Shown: one piece after another, positions 1-7,476 of the stretch | Layout of the letters: every line of letters starts with the position of its first letter | Numbering within the stretch: position 1 is the first letter of the stretch | DNA from: Gemmatimonadaceae bacterium | Lineage (GTDB): Bacteria > Gemmatimonadota > Gemmatimonadetes > Gemmatimonadales > Gemmatimonadaceae | Length of the DNA stretch: 9,569 nt | Assembly: GCA_019689955.1 (NCBI GenBank) | Contig: JADGGM010000064.1 | Coordinates: 1 to 9,569 of the forward strand | Direction: 5' to 3' | Notes under the pieces: model-generated | Seen by the model: the letters and a program-made list of their open reading frames with translations, nothing else | What the model was told of the DNA's origin: nothing | Databases searched by the model: none | Made by a program: the position numbers and the translations under genes

Positions 1-1061
1 GGGCGGGGGCGCGCGGCACGCCTCCTTGGCCGCGAGCTCGCGCGACGCGGGGTACGCGTGACGGCGATCACCCCGCGCCAGCACGGCCAGCGCGAGGTGG
101 AGCAGATGGACGGAATCACGGTCCTGGGCTATCGCCCCGATCGGCCGTGGCACGCGGCCGCGCTGTGCCGCGACTGCGACGCCGACGTGTACCACTCGCA
201 CGACCCGTCGCTCGCGACCGCGCTGGCCGCGTTCGCGCTCCCCGCCCGCGCGCACGTGGTCACGGTGCGCGCGCTTCACACCGCGCGCACGCGCCTGGCC
301 ACGCTCCGCGCGCCGCCGTACGGACGGCTCCGCGCCGTCGCGCGGTGGGCCGAGGAAGCGAACCCCCTCGTCTGGCTCGCGGTGCACCGCGCGCACGCGA
401 CGTTCTGCGCGGCGCACGATCTCATCCCCCTCGTGCGGGCCAAGTACCGGCTCGCCGAGGCGAGCTTCCTCCCCACCGCCGTCGAGGTCCCCCGCCGCGT
501 GCAGAAGGGGCGCACCCCCATGGTGTGCTTCCTCGGCGGGTGGGAGCGGCCGTGCCGCCCCGAGGCGTTCATCGCGCTCGCCGCCCGCTTTCCGCGCGTC
601 ACGTTCGTCGGCGTGGGGCGGTCGATGGACCGCGCGTACGACGCGCACCTCCGCCGCGCCCTCGCGCCGCTCGCCAACGTCCGCCTCCTCGGCTTCGTGA
701 ACCCCTTCCGGTCCGAGGCGCTCTCGCAGGTGCTCTCGGAGAGCTGGATCCTGCTGAGCGCGAGCGCCCACCTCGGGCTCCCCGACGCGTGGCTGGAGGG
801 CGGGGCGCACCGCTGCGCCATCCTGAGCGCGACCGACTGCGACGGGTTCGCCGCCCGCTTCGGCGTGCACGCCGCCGACGGCGACCTGGCCGCGGGGCTC
901 GACGCCCTGCTCGCGGGCGACGCGTGGCGCGAGCGCGGGCTGCGCGGGTACGAGCACGTGCGCGACACGTTCGAGCTGAGCCGCGCCGTGGCGCAGCACG
1001 TCGACGCGTACCAGCGCGCGATGCAGCTTCCCGATTCGGTGTCCCCCGCTAAGTTTCCCTC

Positions 1062-1065
<4 letters not shown>
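1..1065 (+). CDS. GT-B fold glycosyltransferase (family 4-like), 5' end missing
   Basis: The frame is open from the first base to the TGA at 1063-1065, giving 354 residues. A GTG at 58 is in frame, but the 19 codons before it already read like the start of a GT4 enzyme (arginine/alanine-rich helix, then a VTAITP strand), so the true start is probably upstream of the window. The first half carries a DADVYHSHDP segment typical of the acceptor-side Rossmann domain. The second half begins near base 520 with FLGGWERPCRPEAF, runs through VTFVGVG and VRLLGFV, and ends in a GLPDAWLEGG segment (about 772-804). That is where GT4 enzymes have their E-x7-E motif: the second Glu is present (796-798) but the first is replaced by Leu, so it is a divergent member. 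Donor and acceptor cannot be read from sequence. It probably acts in the cytoplasm on surface glycans. The stop codon lies inside the riboswitch of the next gene. Confidence 0.82.
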
Positions 1066-2559
<1,494 letters not shown>

Positions 2560-2580
2560 TCCCAGCCGCTGTACCAGCGT

Positions 2581-2615
2581 CCCCCCGCCCCCCCCCCCCC
2601 CCCCCGGGGCCCCCC
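2581..2615. repeat. Poly-C tract (C6-G-C18-G4-C6)
   Basis: Starting 36 bases after the thiC stop, the plus strand reads six C, one G, eighteen C (2588-2605), four G and six C. On the opposite strand this is a long G-run able to form a G-quadruplex. Runs of this length are prone to slippage in replication and to sequencing error, so the exact count should not be trusted. It lies outside any recognised gene, so length changes would not shift a reading frame. Confidence 0.9.
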
Positions 2616-2772
2616 GCGCCGGCGCACGCCAGCCAAACGATCGTTCGGGAGCAGGAGCTGGCACGAGGTGTATCACCTGGCTCGAACCGATCGTCTGGCA
2701 CAAAGAGCACAACGTGTGCGTTGGTGCCTCACACCGCCCGAACCCCCTGGCATGTATGGTGCCTCGACGCTC

Positions 2773-2810
2773 CTCGGTGATGCCGACGCTCGTGCAGCGG
2801 CATCACCGAG
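2773..2810 (+). terminator. Perfect 13-bp hairpin, possible terminator
   Basis: CTCGGTGATGCCG (2773-2785) pairs exactly with CGGCATCACCGAG (2798-2810) around a 12-base loop. It is far stronger than chance and is placed where thiC transcription could end. There is no U-tract on either strand (the plus strand continues CTCTCGGGTTCTTC), so a classical intrinsic terminator is not certain. It could instead protect the thiC 3' end or be a leader structure for the gene at 2944. Confidence 0.45.
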
Positions 2811-2943
2811 CTCTCGGGTTCTTCGGCGGCAGGCGCGGCGCTCCGGAGGGGAATGACGTCATGCTCACGAACGCACTGTCGAATTCCGGCCGCGCGGGGT
2901 GGGGAGCTCTGGGGAGGCCGAAGACCACGAGAGGATGGATTGC

Positions 2944-3615
2944 ATGGCACGTAAGCTCACCTACACGAAGGCAACGCACCTCGTCGGAGGCATGGCACGA
3001 ACCGCGGCGATGATCGCGGCACTGGTTGCTCTCTCCGTTTCCGCTGTTCCCGCTCTCCCCCTTCCTGCACGAGCCCAGACCGTTCACTATGGCGTGGTGA
3101 TGGACGTCCCACGCCTGCAGCTTGATTCGCTCTGGAACGACAACCCGCGCCAGGTCGAGCGGGCGTACTGCATCGTGGACTACTCCATCGGCGTGCGTCA
3201 CGTGTCGCGGACGCCGGTGCAGGATGACTCGGTGTTCCGGGTGTTCGCGGTGGTGCCGGCAAACACGCGGAGCGCGGGGCCGAGCAGCGTGGACTTCGAT
3301 TGTGCGCCGGGGAGGCCCGAGCTGCACACGCACACGCCCAGCACCTGCACCGGCGACGACGTGAAGACGTGCTTCGCCGGAGGGCTCAACGCCTACAGCT
3401 GCCAGCCGAGCCGCGAGGATCTGGAGAAGCTCGTGCGGCGCGGGGATCCGTTCGCGGTCATTCAGTGCGATCGGCGGGCGTTCCGCTTCTACTACCCATC
3501 CGAGTACCTCGGCAGCTCCGGGCGACAGGTCGCCGCCGGGAAGAACGCGTCGCCGACCACGAGCAACGTGCCGCTGGTCTTCCAGCCGCCCAAGCCCGCG
3601 AAGGAGCGACCGTGA
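2944..3615 (+). CDS. Exported JAMM/MPN-domain-like protein (putative metallopeptidase)
   Basis: The 223-residue product starts with a signal peptide: basic n-region, hydrophobic stretch from about residue 22 to 40, and a likely signal-peptidase cut after Ala44 in PARAQT. The rest shows the JAMM order of metal and catalytic residues: Glu72 in QVERAYCIVDYSIG, then VFRVFAVVPAN, then His128-Thr-His130, then Ser156-Arg-Glu-Asp159 in QPSREDLEKL, followed by a strand FAVIQCD. In JAMM proteins Glu activates water, the two His and the Asp bind zinc, and Ser helps the intermediate. The His-x-His to Ser spacing is 25 residues rather than the usual seven. The insert holds Cys135 and Cys143 and is followed by Cys153; with Cys76, Cys120 and Cys175 there are six cysteines, which fits disulfides outside the cytoplasm. 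The tail from about 190 is low-complexity. ATG 2944 was chosen because GAGG (2931-2934) precedes it by nine bases; ATG 2992 and GTG 2899 are alternatives. The family match is by eye and the substrate is unknown. Confidence 0.72.
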   Translation: MARKLTYTKATHLVGGMARTAAMIAALVALSVSAVPALPLPARAQTVHYGVVMDVPRLQLDSLWNDNPRQVERAYCIVDYSIGVRHVSRTPVQDDSVFRVFAVVPANTRSAGPSSVDFDCAPGRPELHTHTPSTCTGDDVKTCFAGGLNAYSCQPSREDLEKLVRRGDPFAVIQCDRRAFRFYYPSEYLGSSGRQVAAGKNASPTTSNVPLVFQPPKPAKERP

Positions 3616-3923
3616 CGCTGACCCCGAAGCGGCGGGCGACGCTGCGGGCCGAGGCGCACCACCTGGAGCCGGCGGTACACATCGGACAGCACGGGCTCAC
3701 CCCCGCGCTCATTCAGACCGTGGATGACGCGCTTCGCACGCGCGAGCTGGTGAAGATCCAGCTGGGGCGCAACGCCGACCTCGGCGCGCGCGAAGCGGCG
3801 CAGCAGCTCGCCGCGGCCGTGCACGCCGACGTGGTGCAGGTGATCGGGAAGACGACGACCCTCTACCGCGAGAACCCCGAGCTCCACCGCAGTGGCGCGG
3901 GGGTGCCGGCCTGGCGCCGGTAG
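3612..3923 (+). CDS. yhbY: YhbY/CRM-domain RNA-binding protein
   Basis: The 103-residue protein is close to the usual length of about 100 residues for the bacterial single-domain CRM (CRS1-YhbY) family, small proteins that associate with ribosomal precursor particles. It shows the family pattern: KRRATLRAEAHHLEPAVHIG (residues 6-25) then GLTPALIQTVDDAL, ELVKIQL near 45-51, and VQVIGKTTTLYR (75-86), whose G-K-x-x-x-L-Y-R ending is the best-kept part. The start is GTG at 3612, overlapping the previous TGA as GTGA; AAGGAG at 3601-3606 is five bases upstream. It is therefore translationally coupled to the exported JAMM-like gene, although the two products act in different compartments. The last 15 residues are poorly conserved. 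The GC-rich gap that follows (3924-3997) has a TCCGGCCGGA palindrome but no clear terminator. Confidence 0.9.
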   Translation: MTLTPKRRATLRAEAHHLEPAVHIGQHGLTPALIQTVDDALRTRELVKIQLGRNADLGAREAAQQLAAAVHADVVQVIGKTTTLYRENPELHRSGAGVPAWRR

Positions 3924-3997
3924 CCGCCATCTGGTTCGGCGTCCGGCCGGATCGCTGAGCCACCACCTCTCCGACGCCCGCCGGTCGCTCCCGGCCT

Positions 3998-5680
3998 GTG
4001 AGCCATCCGGACACAAGCGCGCCGGGTGGCATGGTCGCTGCACTTGACGGCGCGTCGCCGCTTCCGAGCGGCGCTTCCGTCAGCGAGCCGTTCATGCCAC
4101 TCGAGCACGTGACCCCGGACCAGGCACCGGCCGGCGCGCCGCCATCCGTCCACGTCGCGCCGCGCGCGATCCCCGCGCTCCCCGCTGCGCGCTCCGTGAG
4201 CCGCGCCCGCATCCAGCCGCGCGCGCTCACCGTGACGGTGGTGACGCCGGTGTACAACGAGCGCCACCTCTTGGCGGAGAGCCTCCGCCGCGTCCTGCAA
4301 CTCGAGCACGAGCTCATCGCCGGACTCCAGGTCATCGTCGTCGACGACGGGTGCACCGACGGGAGCGGCGACGTGCTGCGCGCCATCGCCGCCTCCGATC
4401 CGCGCGTGACCCTCGTGCACCACGACCGCAACCGCGGGAAGGGCGCGGCGCTGCGCACTGCGCTCGCGCGCGCGACGGGGGAGGTCACGCTCATCCACGA
4501 CGCGGACCTCGAGTACGATCCCGCGGACATCCCCGCGCTCCTCGTCCCCTTCGTTACCGAAGGGGCCGACGCGGTTTTCGGGTCGCGCTATCTCGCGGCC
4601 CCGTACCGCCGCGCGCTCCGCCACCGGCACACCATGGTCAACCGCGCGCTCACCGCGCTCGGGAACTGGCTCACCGACCTCAGTCTCACCGACCTCGAGA
4701 CCGGCTACAAAGCGGTGCGCACGACGCTCCTCAGGTCCATCCCGCTTCGGAGCGATGATTTCCGGATCGAGGTGGAGCTCGCCTTCAAGCTCGCCAAGCG
4801 GCGGTCCAGCGTGTTCGAGGTGCCGATCCGCTACCTCCCGCGCTCGGAGCGCGAGGGGAAGAAGATCCGTGCGCGCGACGGGCTCCGCGCCCTCGGCGCG
4901 ATGATGCGCTTCGCGCTCGTCGACGATCTGTACCAGGATGACGAGTACGGCTCGCGCATCCTCGTGGAGATGGAGAAGGCGCGGCGCTTCAACCTGTGGA
5001 TGGGGGACACGCTGCGCCCCTTCGTCGGGGAGCGCGTGCTCGAGATCGGCGCGGGGATCGGCACGCTCACGAGCCAGTTCATCCCGCGCGAGCTCTACGT
5101 GGCCTCGGACATCAACCCGAGCTACCTGGACTATCTCTCCTCGTACGCGATGGGGAAGCCGTACCTGCACGCACTCGAGGTGGACGCGGCCGAGCCGGAG
5201 CACTTCCGCGGGCTCGAGGGGATCTTCGACACCGTGCTCATGATCAACGTGCTCGAGCACGTGTCGCGCCCCGACGTGGCGCTGGCCAACATCCATCGGG
5301 CGCTGGCACCGGGCGGGCGCGCGGTGATCCTCGTGCCGCAGCACCCGGAGCTCTACGGCACGCTGGACGAAGCGCTGGAGCACCGCGAGCGCTACACGCC
5401 GCAGACGCTGGTCGACTCGCTCACCGCGGCGGGGTTCCAGGTCCAGCGGCTCTTCGACTTCAACCGCTTCTCGCGCCCGGGGTGGTGGCTCAACGGGCGC
5501 GTGCTCCGCCGCCGGACCTTCTCGCGCGTGCAGCTCAAGGCGCTCGACACGCTCCTCCCGCTGCTGCGCCGGATCGATCGCGCGCTCCCGTGGAGCGGGT
5601 TGAGCGTGATCGCGGTCGCGACCAAGGGGCCGCTCCGCTCTCCGCCCGCCTCGGACGGGGCTACGCGTACAGGTCGTTGA
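3998..5680 (+). CDS. Bifunctional GT2 glycosyltransferase / class I SAM methyltransferase
   Basis: This 560-residue protein joins two enzymes. Residues about 77-310 form a family 2 glycosyltransferase like dolichol-phosphate mannose synthase: VTPVYNERHLL (82-92), nucleotide-binding VVDDGCTDGSGD (114-125), metal-binding HDADLEYDP (167-175), and TDLETGYKAVRTTLL (231-245). No membrane helices follow, so it is the soluble type. From about 318 a Rossmann methyltransferase begins: motif I VLEIGAGIGTLT (347-358), the SAM-ribose acidic residue in VASDIN (Asp371), LMINVLEHVSRPDVAL (414-429), and LAPGGRAVILVPQ (436-448). The first 75 residues are Ala/Pro-rich and not conserved-looking, so the GTG at 3998 is uncertain; ATG 4031 or 4094 are possible and none has a good Shine-Dalgarno. 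A likely job is to glycosylate a lipid carrier or glycan and methylate the same or a linked product; neither substrate is visible. It overlaps the convergent creatininase-family gene by 20 bases. Confidence 0.9.
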   Translation: MSHPDTSAPGGMVAALDGASPLPSGASVSEPFMPLEHVTPDQAPAGAPPSVHVAPRAIPALPAARSVSRARIQPRALTVTVVTPVYNERHLLAESLRRVLQLEHELIAGLQVIVVDDGCTDGSGDVLRAIAASDPRVTLVHHDRNRGKGAALRTALARATGEVTLIHDADLEYDPADIPALLVPFVTEGADAVFGSRYLAAPYRRALRHRHTMVNRALTALGNWLTDLSLTDLETGYKAVRTTLLRSIPLRSDDFRIEVELAFKLAKRRSSVFEVPIRYLPRSEREGKKIRARDGLRALGAMMRFALVDDLYQDDEYGSRILVEMEKARRFNLWMGDTLRPFVGERVLEIGAGIGTLTSQFIPRELYVASDINPSYLDYLSSYAMGKPYLHALEVDAAEPEHFRGLEGIFDTVLMINVLEHVSRPDVALANIHRALAPGGRAVILVPQHPELYGTLDEALEHRERYTPQTLVDSLTAAGFQVQRLFDFNRFSRPGWWLNGRVLRRRTFSRVQLKALDTLLPLLRRIDRALPWSGLSVIAVATKGPLRSPPASDGATRTGR

Positions 5681-6425
5681 GGTCCGCGGCGGCGAGCTCG
5701 ATGAAGAAGTCCGCGATCCGCGCGGCCACGGCGTCCGCGTAGCGGCGCCCCTTCTCCGGCGTCGCCGCGGCGGGGTCCCCGATCCCGGTGTCGGCCGTCA
5801 CCCGTGTCCACTGGCGTGGCGCCCAGGCCCACCCTTCGCGCAGCGCCGAGAGGCGCCAGCGCCGCTCGTGCCCCGAGCCCGCGTCCGAGAGGGGGCGCAC
5901 CAGCTCGGGGGCGATGTGCTGCACCACGCTCGTCTCCAGCTCCCCGGCGTGGTCGCCGGGGTCGGTGAAGAAGGAGCGCGGGTCCACGGCCTTGTACCAG
6001 TCGAGCGTGCAGAGGAAGAGCGGGAGCTCGGGGTACAGCTCGCGGATCAGCGGCCGAAAGTCGTTCCCCCCGTGGCCGTTGAAGATGACGAGCTTCCGCA
6101 CCCCGTGGGGCGCGAGCGCGCGCGCCACATCGCGCAGGATCGCGCTCTGCGTGCTCGGGTTCATGTTGATGCAGAGGGGGATGTCGAGCTGCGTGGTGTT
6201 GACGCCGAAGGGGATCGCCGGGAGCACGACCACGCGGGCCCCCGCCTCCCAGGCGCGGCGCGCGGACTCGGCGGCGAGGTGCTCGGACTCGATCGTGTCC
6301 GTGCCGTAGGGGAGGTGGTAGTTGTGGGCTTCCGTGGCCCCCCACGGGAGCACCGCCACCTCGTACGTGGTCCGCGCGACATCGTACCACGTCGTCTCGC
6401 TCAGGATGTACGGCCGTCCTGCCAT
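5661..6425 (-). CDS. Creatininase-family metal-dependent amidohydrolase
   Basis: The 254-residue product has the whole creatininase-fold pattern. The first metal ligands lie in LPWGATEAHNYHLPYGTD (Glu32, His34, Asp43), IFNGHGGNDFRPL (114-126) carries His118, and DPGDHAGELETS (155-166) carries His159 and Glu162. The family includes creatinine amidohydrolase, the FAPy deformylase ArfB and the mycofactocin peptidase MftE; all cut small amide bonds with two divalent metals. NGHGGN replaces the NGHYEN of true creatininase, removing one Glu ligand, so creatinine is an unlikely substrate. No mycofactocin genes are visible. The start is supported by GAGAGGAG seven bases before the ATG on the minus strand. 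The gene follows the small unknown gene by 25 bases and probably shares its transcript. Its 3' end overlaps the convergent fusion gene by 20 bases. Confidence 0.9.
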   Translation of the reverse strand: MAGRPYILSETTWYDVARTTYEVAVLPWGATEAHNYHLPYGTDTIESEHLAAESARRAWEAGARVVVLPAIPFGVNTTQLDIPLCINMNPSTQSAILRDVARALAPHGVRKLVIFNGHGGNDFRPLIRELYPELPLFLCTLDWYKAVDPRSFFTDPGDHAGELETSVVQHIAPELVRPLSDAGSGHERRWRLSALREGWAWAPRQWTRVTADTGIGDPAAATPEKGRRYADAVAARIADFFIELAAADLNDLYA

Positions 6426-6450
6426 GCTCGGTCTCCTCTCGGGAGAAAGG

Positions 6451-6774
6451 TCACGTCGCCGGGGCGGTGCCCGAGACGCGGTCGGCCCACTCGTGGAGCG
6501 CCGCCTGCCAGCGCGCGCCGTCGCGCGGCTGGAGCACGAGGCGGTACGTCCGGTGCCCCGGCTCCACGGTCGCCACCACCTCCCCGGCCCCCGGGCGCCA
6601 GAGGCGGATCATCCCCGCCGCGGCCCCGGCGCGGAGCACGAGCGTCTCGTCCTCGCGCACGAAGACGTGCGACTCTCCCGCCTCGTACCGCCCCAGCGGC
6701 TCCGGCGGGAGCTGGTGCCACCCGCGTGCTGCGAGCGCGGAGAAGATTGCCACGCGATGCCAGAGCTCGAACAT
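6451..6774 (-). CDS. Small conserved-looking protein of unknown function
   Basis: The frame reads as a 107-residue protein beginning MFELWHRVAIFSAL and ending SGTAPAT. I do not recognise a family. It has no signal peptide, membrane helix or cysteines; alternating strand-like segments (SHVFVREDETLVLRAG, IRLWRPGAGEVVATVEPG, RTYRLVLQP) suggest a small beta-rich soluble domain capped by helices at both ends (AIFSALAARGW; WQAALHEWADRV). Codons nearly all end in G or C as in neighbouring genes, so it looks truly coding. The start is unsure: ATG at 6774 begins the plausible sequence but has no clear Shine-Dalgarno, while an in-frame GTG at 6825 would add 17 Arg-rich residues. It lies 25 bases before the creatininase-family gene, and the two most likely form an operon. 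Confidence 0.65.
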   Translation of the reverse strand: MFELWHRVAIFSALAARGWHQLPPEPLGRYEAGESHVFVREDETLVLRAGAAAGMIRLWRPGAGEVVATVEPGHRTYRLVLQPRDGARWQAALHEWADRVSGTAPAT

Positions 6775-6852
6775 ACCGTCGGTCTCGGGGAGCGCCCGCC
6801 GGTCCCTCGACGCGCGAGGGCGCACGCCTCGGTCGGCCGCCCCATCCCCTGC

Positions 6853-6910
6853 CGTTGGATCGATTTCTCGTTACTTTACTCGGTACTTCCTGGGTTGGAT
6901 GCGTACCTTC
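6853..6910. promoter_or_regulatory. Divergent promoter region between the unknown gene and ferredoxin
   Basis: The gap between the divergent genes must hold promoters in both directions. It contains the most AT-rich patch in this part of the window (about 6855-6890, with GATTTCTCGTTACTTTACT). I could not align a convincing -35/-10 pair with 16-18-base spacing on either strand, so the call rests on gene orientation and base composition only. Confidence 0.35.
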
Positions 6911-6920
6911 GAGGCGAGCA

Positions 6921-7184
6921 ATGCCCTACGTAATCACTGAGGCCTGCATTGGGGTCAAGGACAAAGCGTGTGTAGATGTGTGTCCGGTCGACTGCATCTA
7001 CGAGGGACCTGACCAGCTCTACATCCACCCGGATGAGTGTATCGACTGTGGGGCGTGCGAGCCCGAGTGTCCGGTGACGGCCATCTTCCCCGAGGAGGAC
7101 GTGCCGGCGAACCTCAAGCAGTACATCCAGATCAATCGGGACGTCTTCAAGAGCGACACGCCCCCGCAGCGGCCCACGCGCTGA
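6921..7184 (+). CDS. 7Fe ferredoxin ([3Fe-4S][4Fe-4S])
   Basis: An 87-residue cytoplasmic electron carrier. The cysteine pattern is C9-x7-C17-x3-C21-P then C40-x2-C43-x2-C46-x3-C50-P. This is the Azotobacter ferredoxin I type, in which C9, C17 and C50 hold a [3Fe-4S] cluster and C21, C40, C43 and C46 hold a [4Fe-4S] cluster; C25 is an extra cysteine also seen in that group. The first half, with the seven-residue gap, has lost the CxxC of 8Fe ferredoxins, which is why one cluster should be 3Fe. It is shorter at the C-terminus than the 106-107-residue Azotobacter protein. ATG 6921 is preceded by GAGG (6911-6914) at six bases. It is a single-gene unit, closed downstream by the hairpin at 7198-7244. 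The redox partner is not evident from neighbours. Confidence 0.95.
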   Translation: MPYVITEACIGVKDKACVDVCPVDCIYEGPDQLYIHPDECIDCGACEPECPVTAIFPEEDVPANLKQYIQINRDVFKSDTPPQRPTR

Positions 7185-7197
7185 GCGCTTGGCCGTG

Positions 7198-7244
7198 AGC
7201 CCACGGGCGCCCCGGCGAGCGTTTGCCCGGCGCGTCCGTGGGCT
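7198..7244. terminator. Hairpin between convergent ferredoxin and PLDc_N genes
   Basis: AGCCCACGG (7198-7206) pairs with CCGTGGGCT (7236-7244), and after a two-base bulge GCGCC (7207-7211) pairs with GGCGC (7229-7233), giving 14 base pairs. It starts 13 bases after the ferredoxin stop and ends eight bases before the minus-strand stop at 7252, the right place for a bidirectional terminator. Neither strand has a long T-run (plus strand continues TCGTGCG), so release may need Rho or rely on the stem alone. Confidence 0.6.
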
Positions 7245-7251
7245 TCGTGCG

Positions 7252-7476
7252 TCAGTCCCGCCGTTCCCGTCCCAGCGCGAACCAGGCGAGAGGGCCCAGG
7301 ATCGGGATCACGATCACGATTACGGTCCAGACGACCTTCGCGCGCGTGGAGTGGTGCCGCCCCATCCACACCGACGCGAGCGCGGACACCCCGGCGATCA
7401 CCGCGATGGCAGTGACCCAGAGCGGCCAACTGCGCCCAGCAGCGAGCAGCGAGTGGCTGGGCGGGACCTGCATCAT
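7252..7476 (-). CDS. Small PLDc_N-type membrane protein
   Basis: The 74-residue protein has two predicted membrane helices, about 17-38 (WPLWVTAIAVIAGVSALASVW) and 47-67 (KVVWTVIVIVIPILGPLAWF), separated by a charged GRHHSTRAK loop and ending GRERRD. The second half matches the PLDc_N pattern: a Trp-containing helix, a PILGPLAWFALGR turn, then a basic tail. PLDc_N domains are found at the N-terminus of cardiolipin synthases but are common as stand-alone proteins of unknown role; no phospholipase domain is attached here. The start is the first of two adjacent ATG codons, at 7476, overlapping the TGA of the upstream transketolase gene as ATGA; no Shine-Dalgarno is seen, so translation is likely coupled. 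Confidence 0.8.
   Translation of the reverse strand: MMQVPPSHSLLAAGRSWPLWVTAIAVIAGVSALASVWMGRHHSTRAKVVWTVIVIVIPILGPLAWFALGRERRD

Noticed and set aside
147..1052. 301-codon open frame on the plus strand inside the first gene
   Set aside because: The product is almost all Arg, Ala, Pro and Gly, typical of a shifted frame; the glycosyltransferase frame has clear domain pattern.
2650..2700. Possible tRNA-like element around GGCTCGAACC
   Set aside because: Only a T-loop resemblance; the flanking bases do not pair as a T-stem and no anticodon arm or acceptor stem can be drawn on either strand.
2944..3615. A thiamin-pathway role for the JAMM-like protein, since some JAMM peptidases process ThiS-like carriers and thiC is next door
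   Set aside because: The protein has a signal peptide and several cysteines, is separated from thiC by about 400 bases, and no ThiS, ThiF or carrier gene is present.
3924..3997. Possible terminator at the TCCGGCCGGA palindrome after the YhbY gene
   Set aside because: The palindrome has no room for a loop and no T-run follows; short GC palindromes are expected here by chance.
3863..5383. 506-codon open frame on the minus strand
   Set aside because: Opposite-strand shadow of the glycosyltransferase-methyltransferase fusion; no protein-like motif.
5868..6920. Long in-frame N-terminal extension of the ferredoxin
   Set aside because: The upstream codons run antisense through the creatininase-family and unknown genes and give a low-complexity sequence; the ATG at 6921 has its own SD and begins exactly at the ferredoxin domain.
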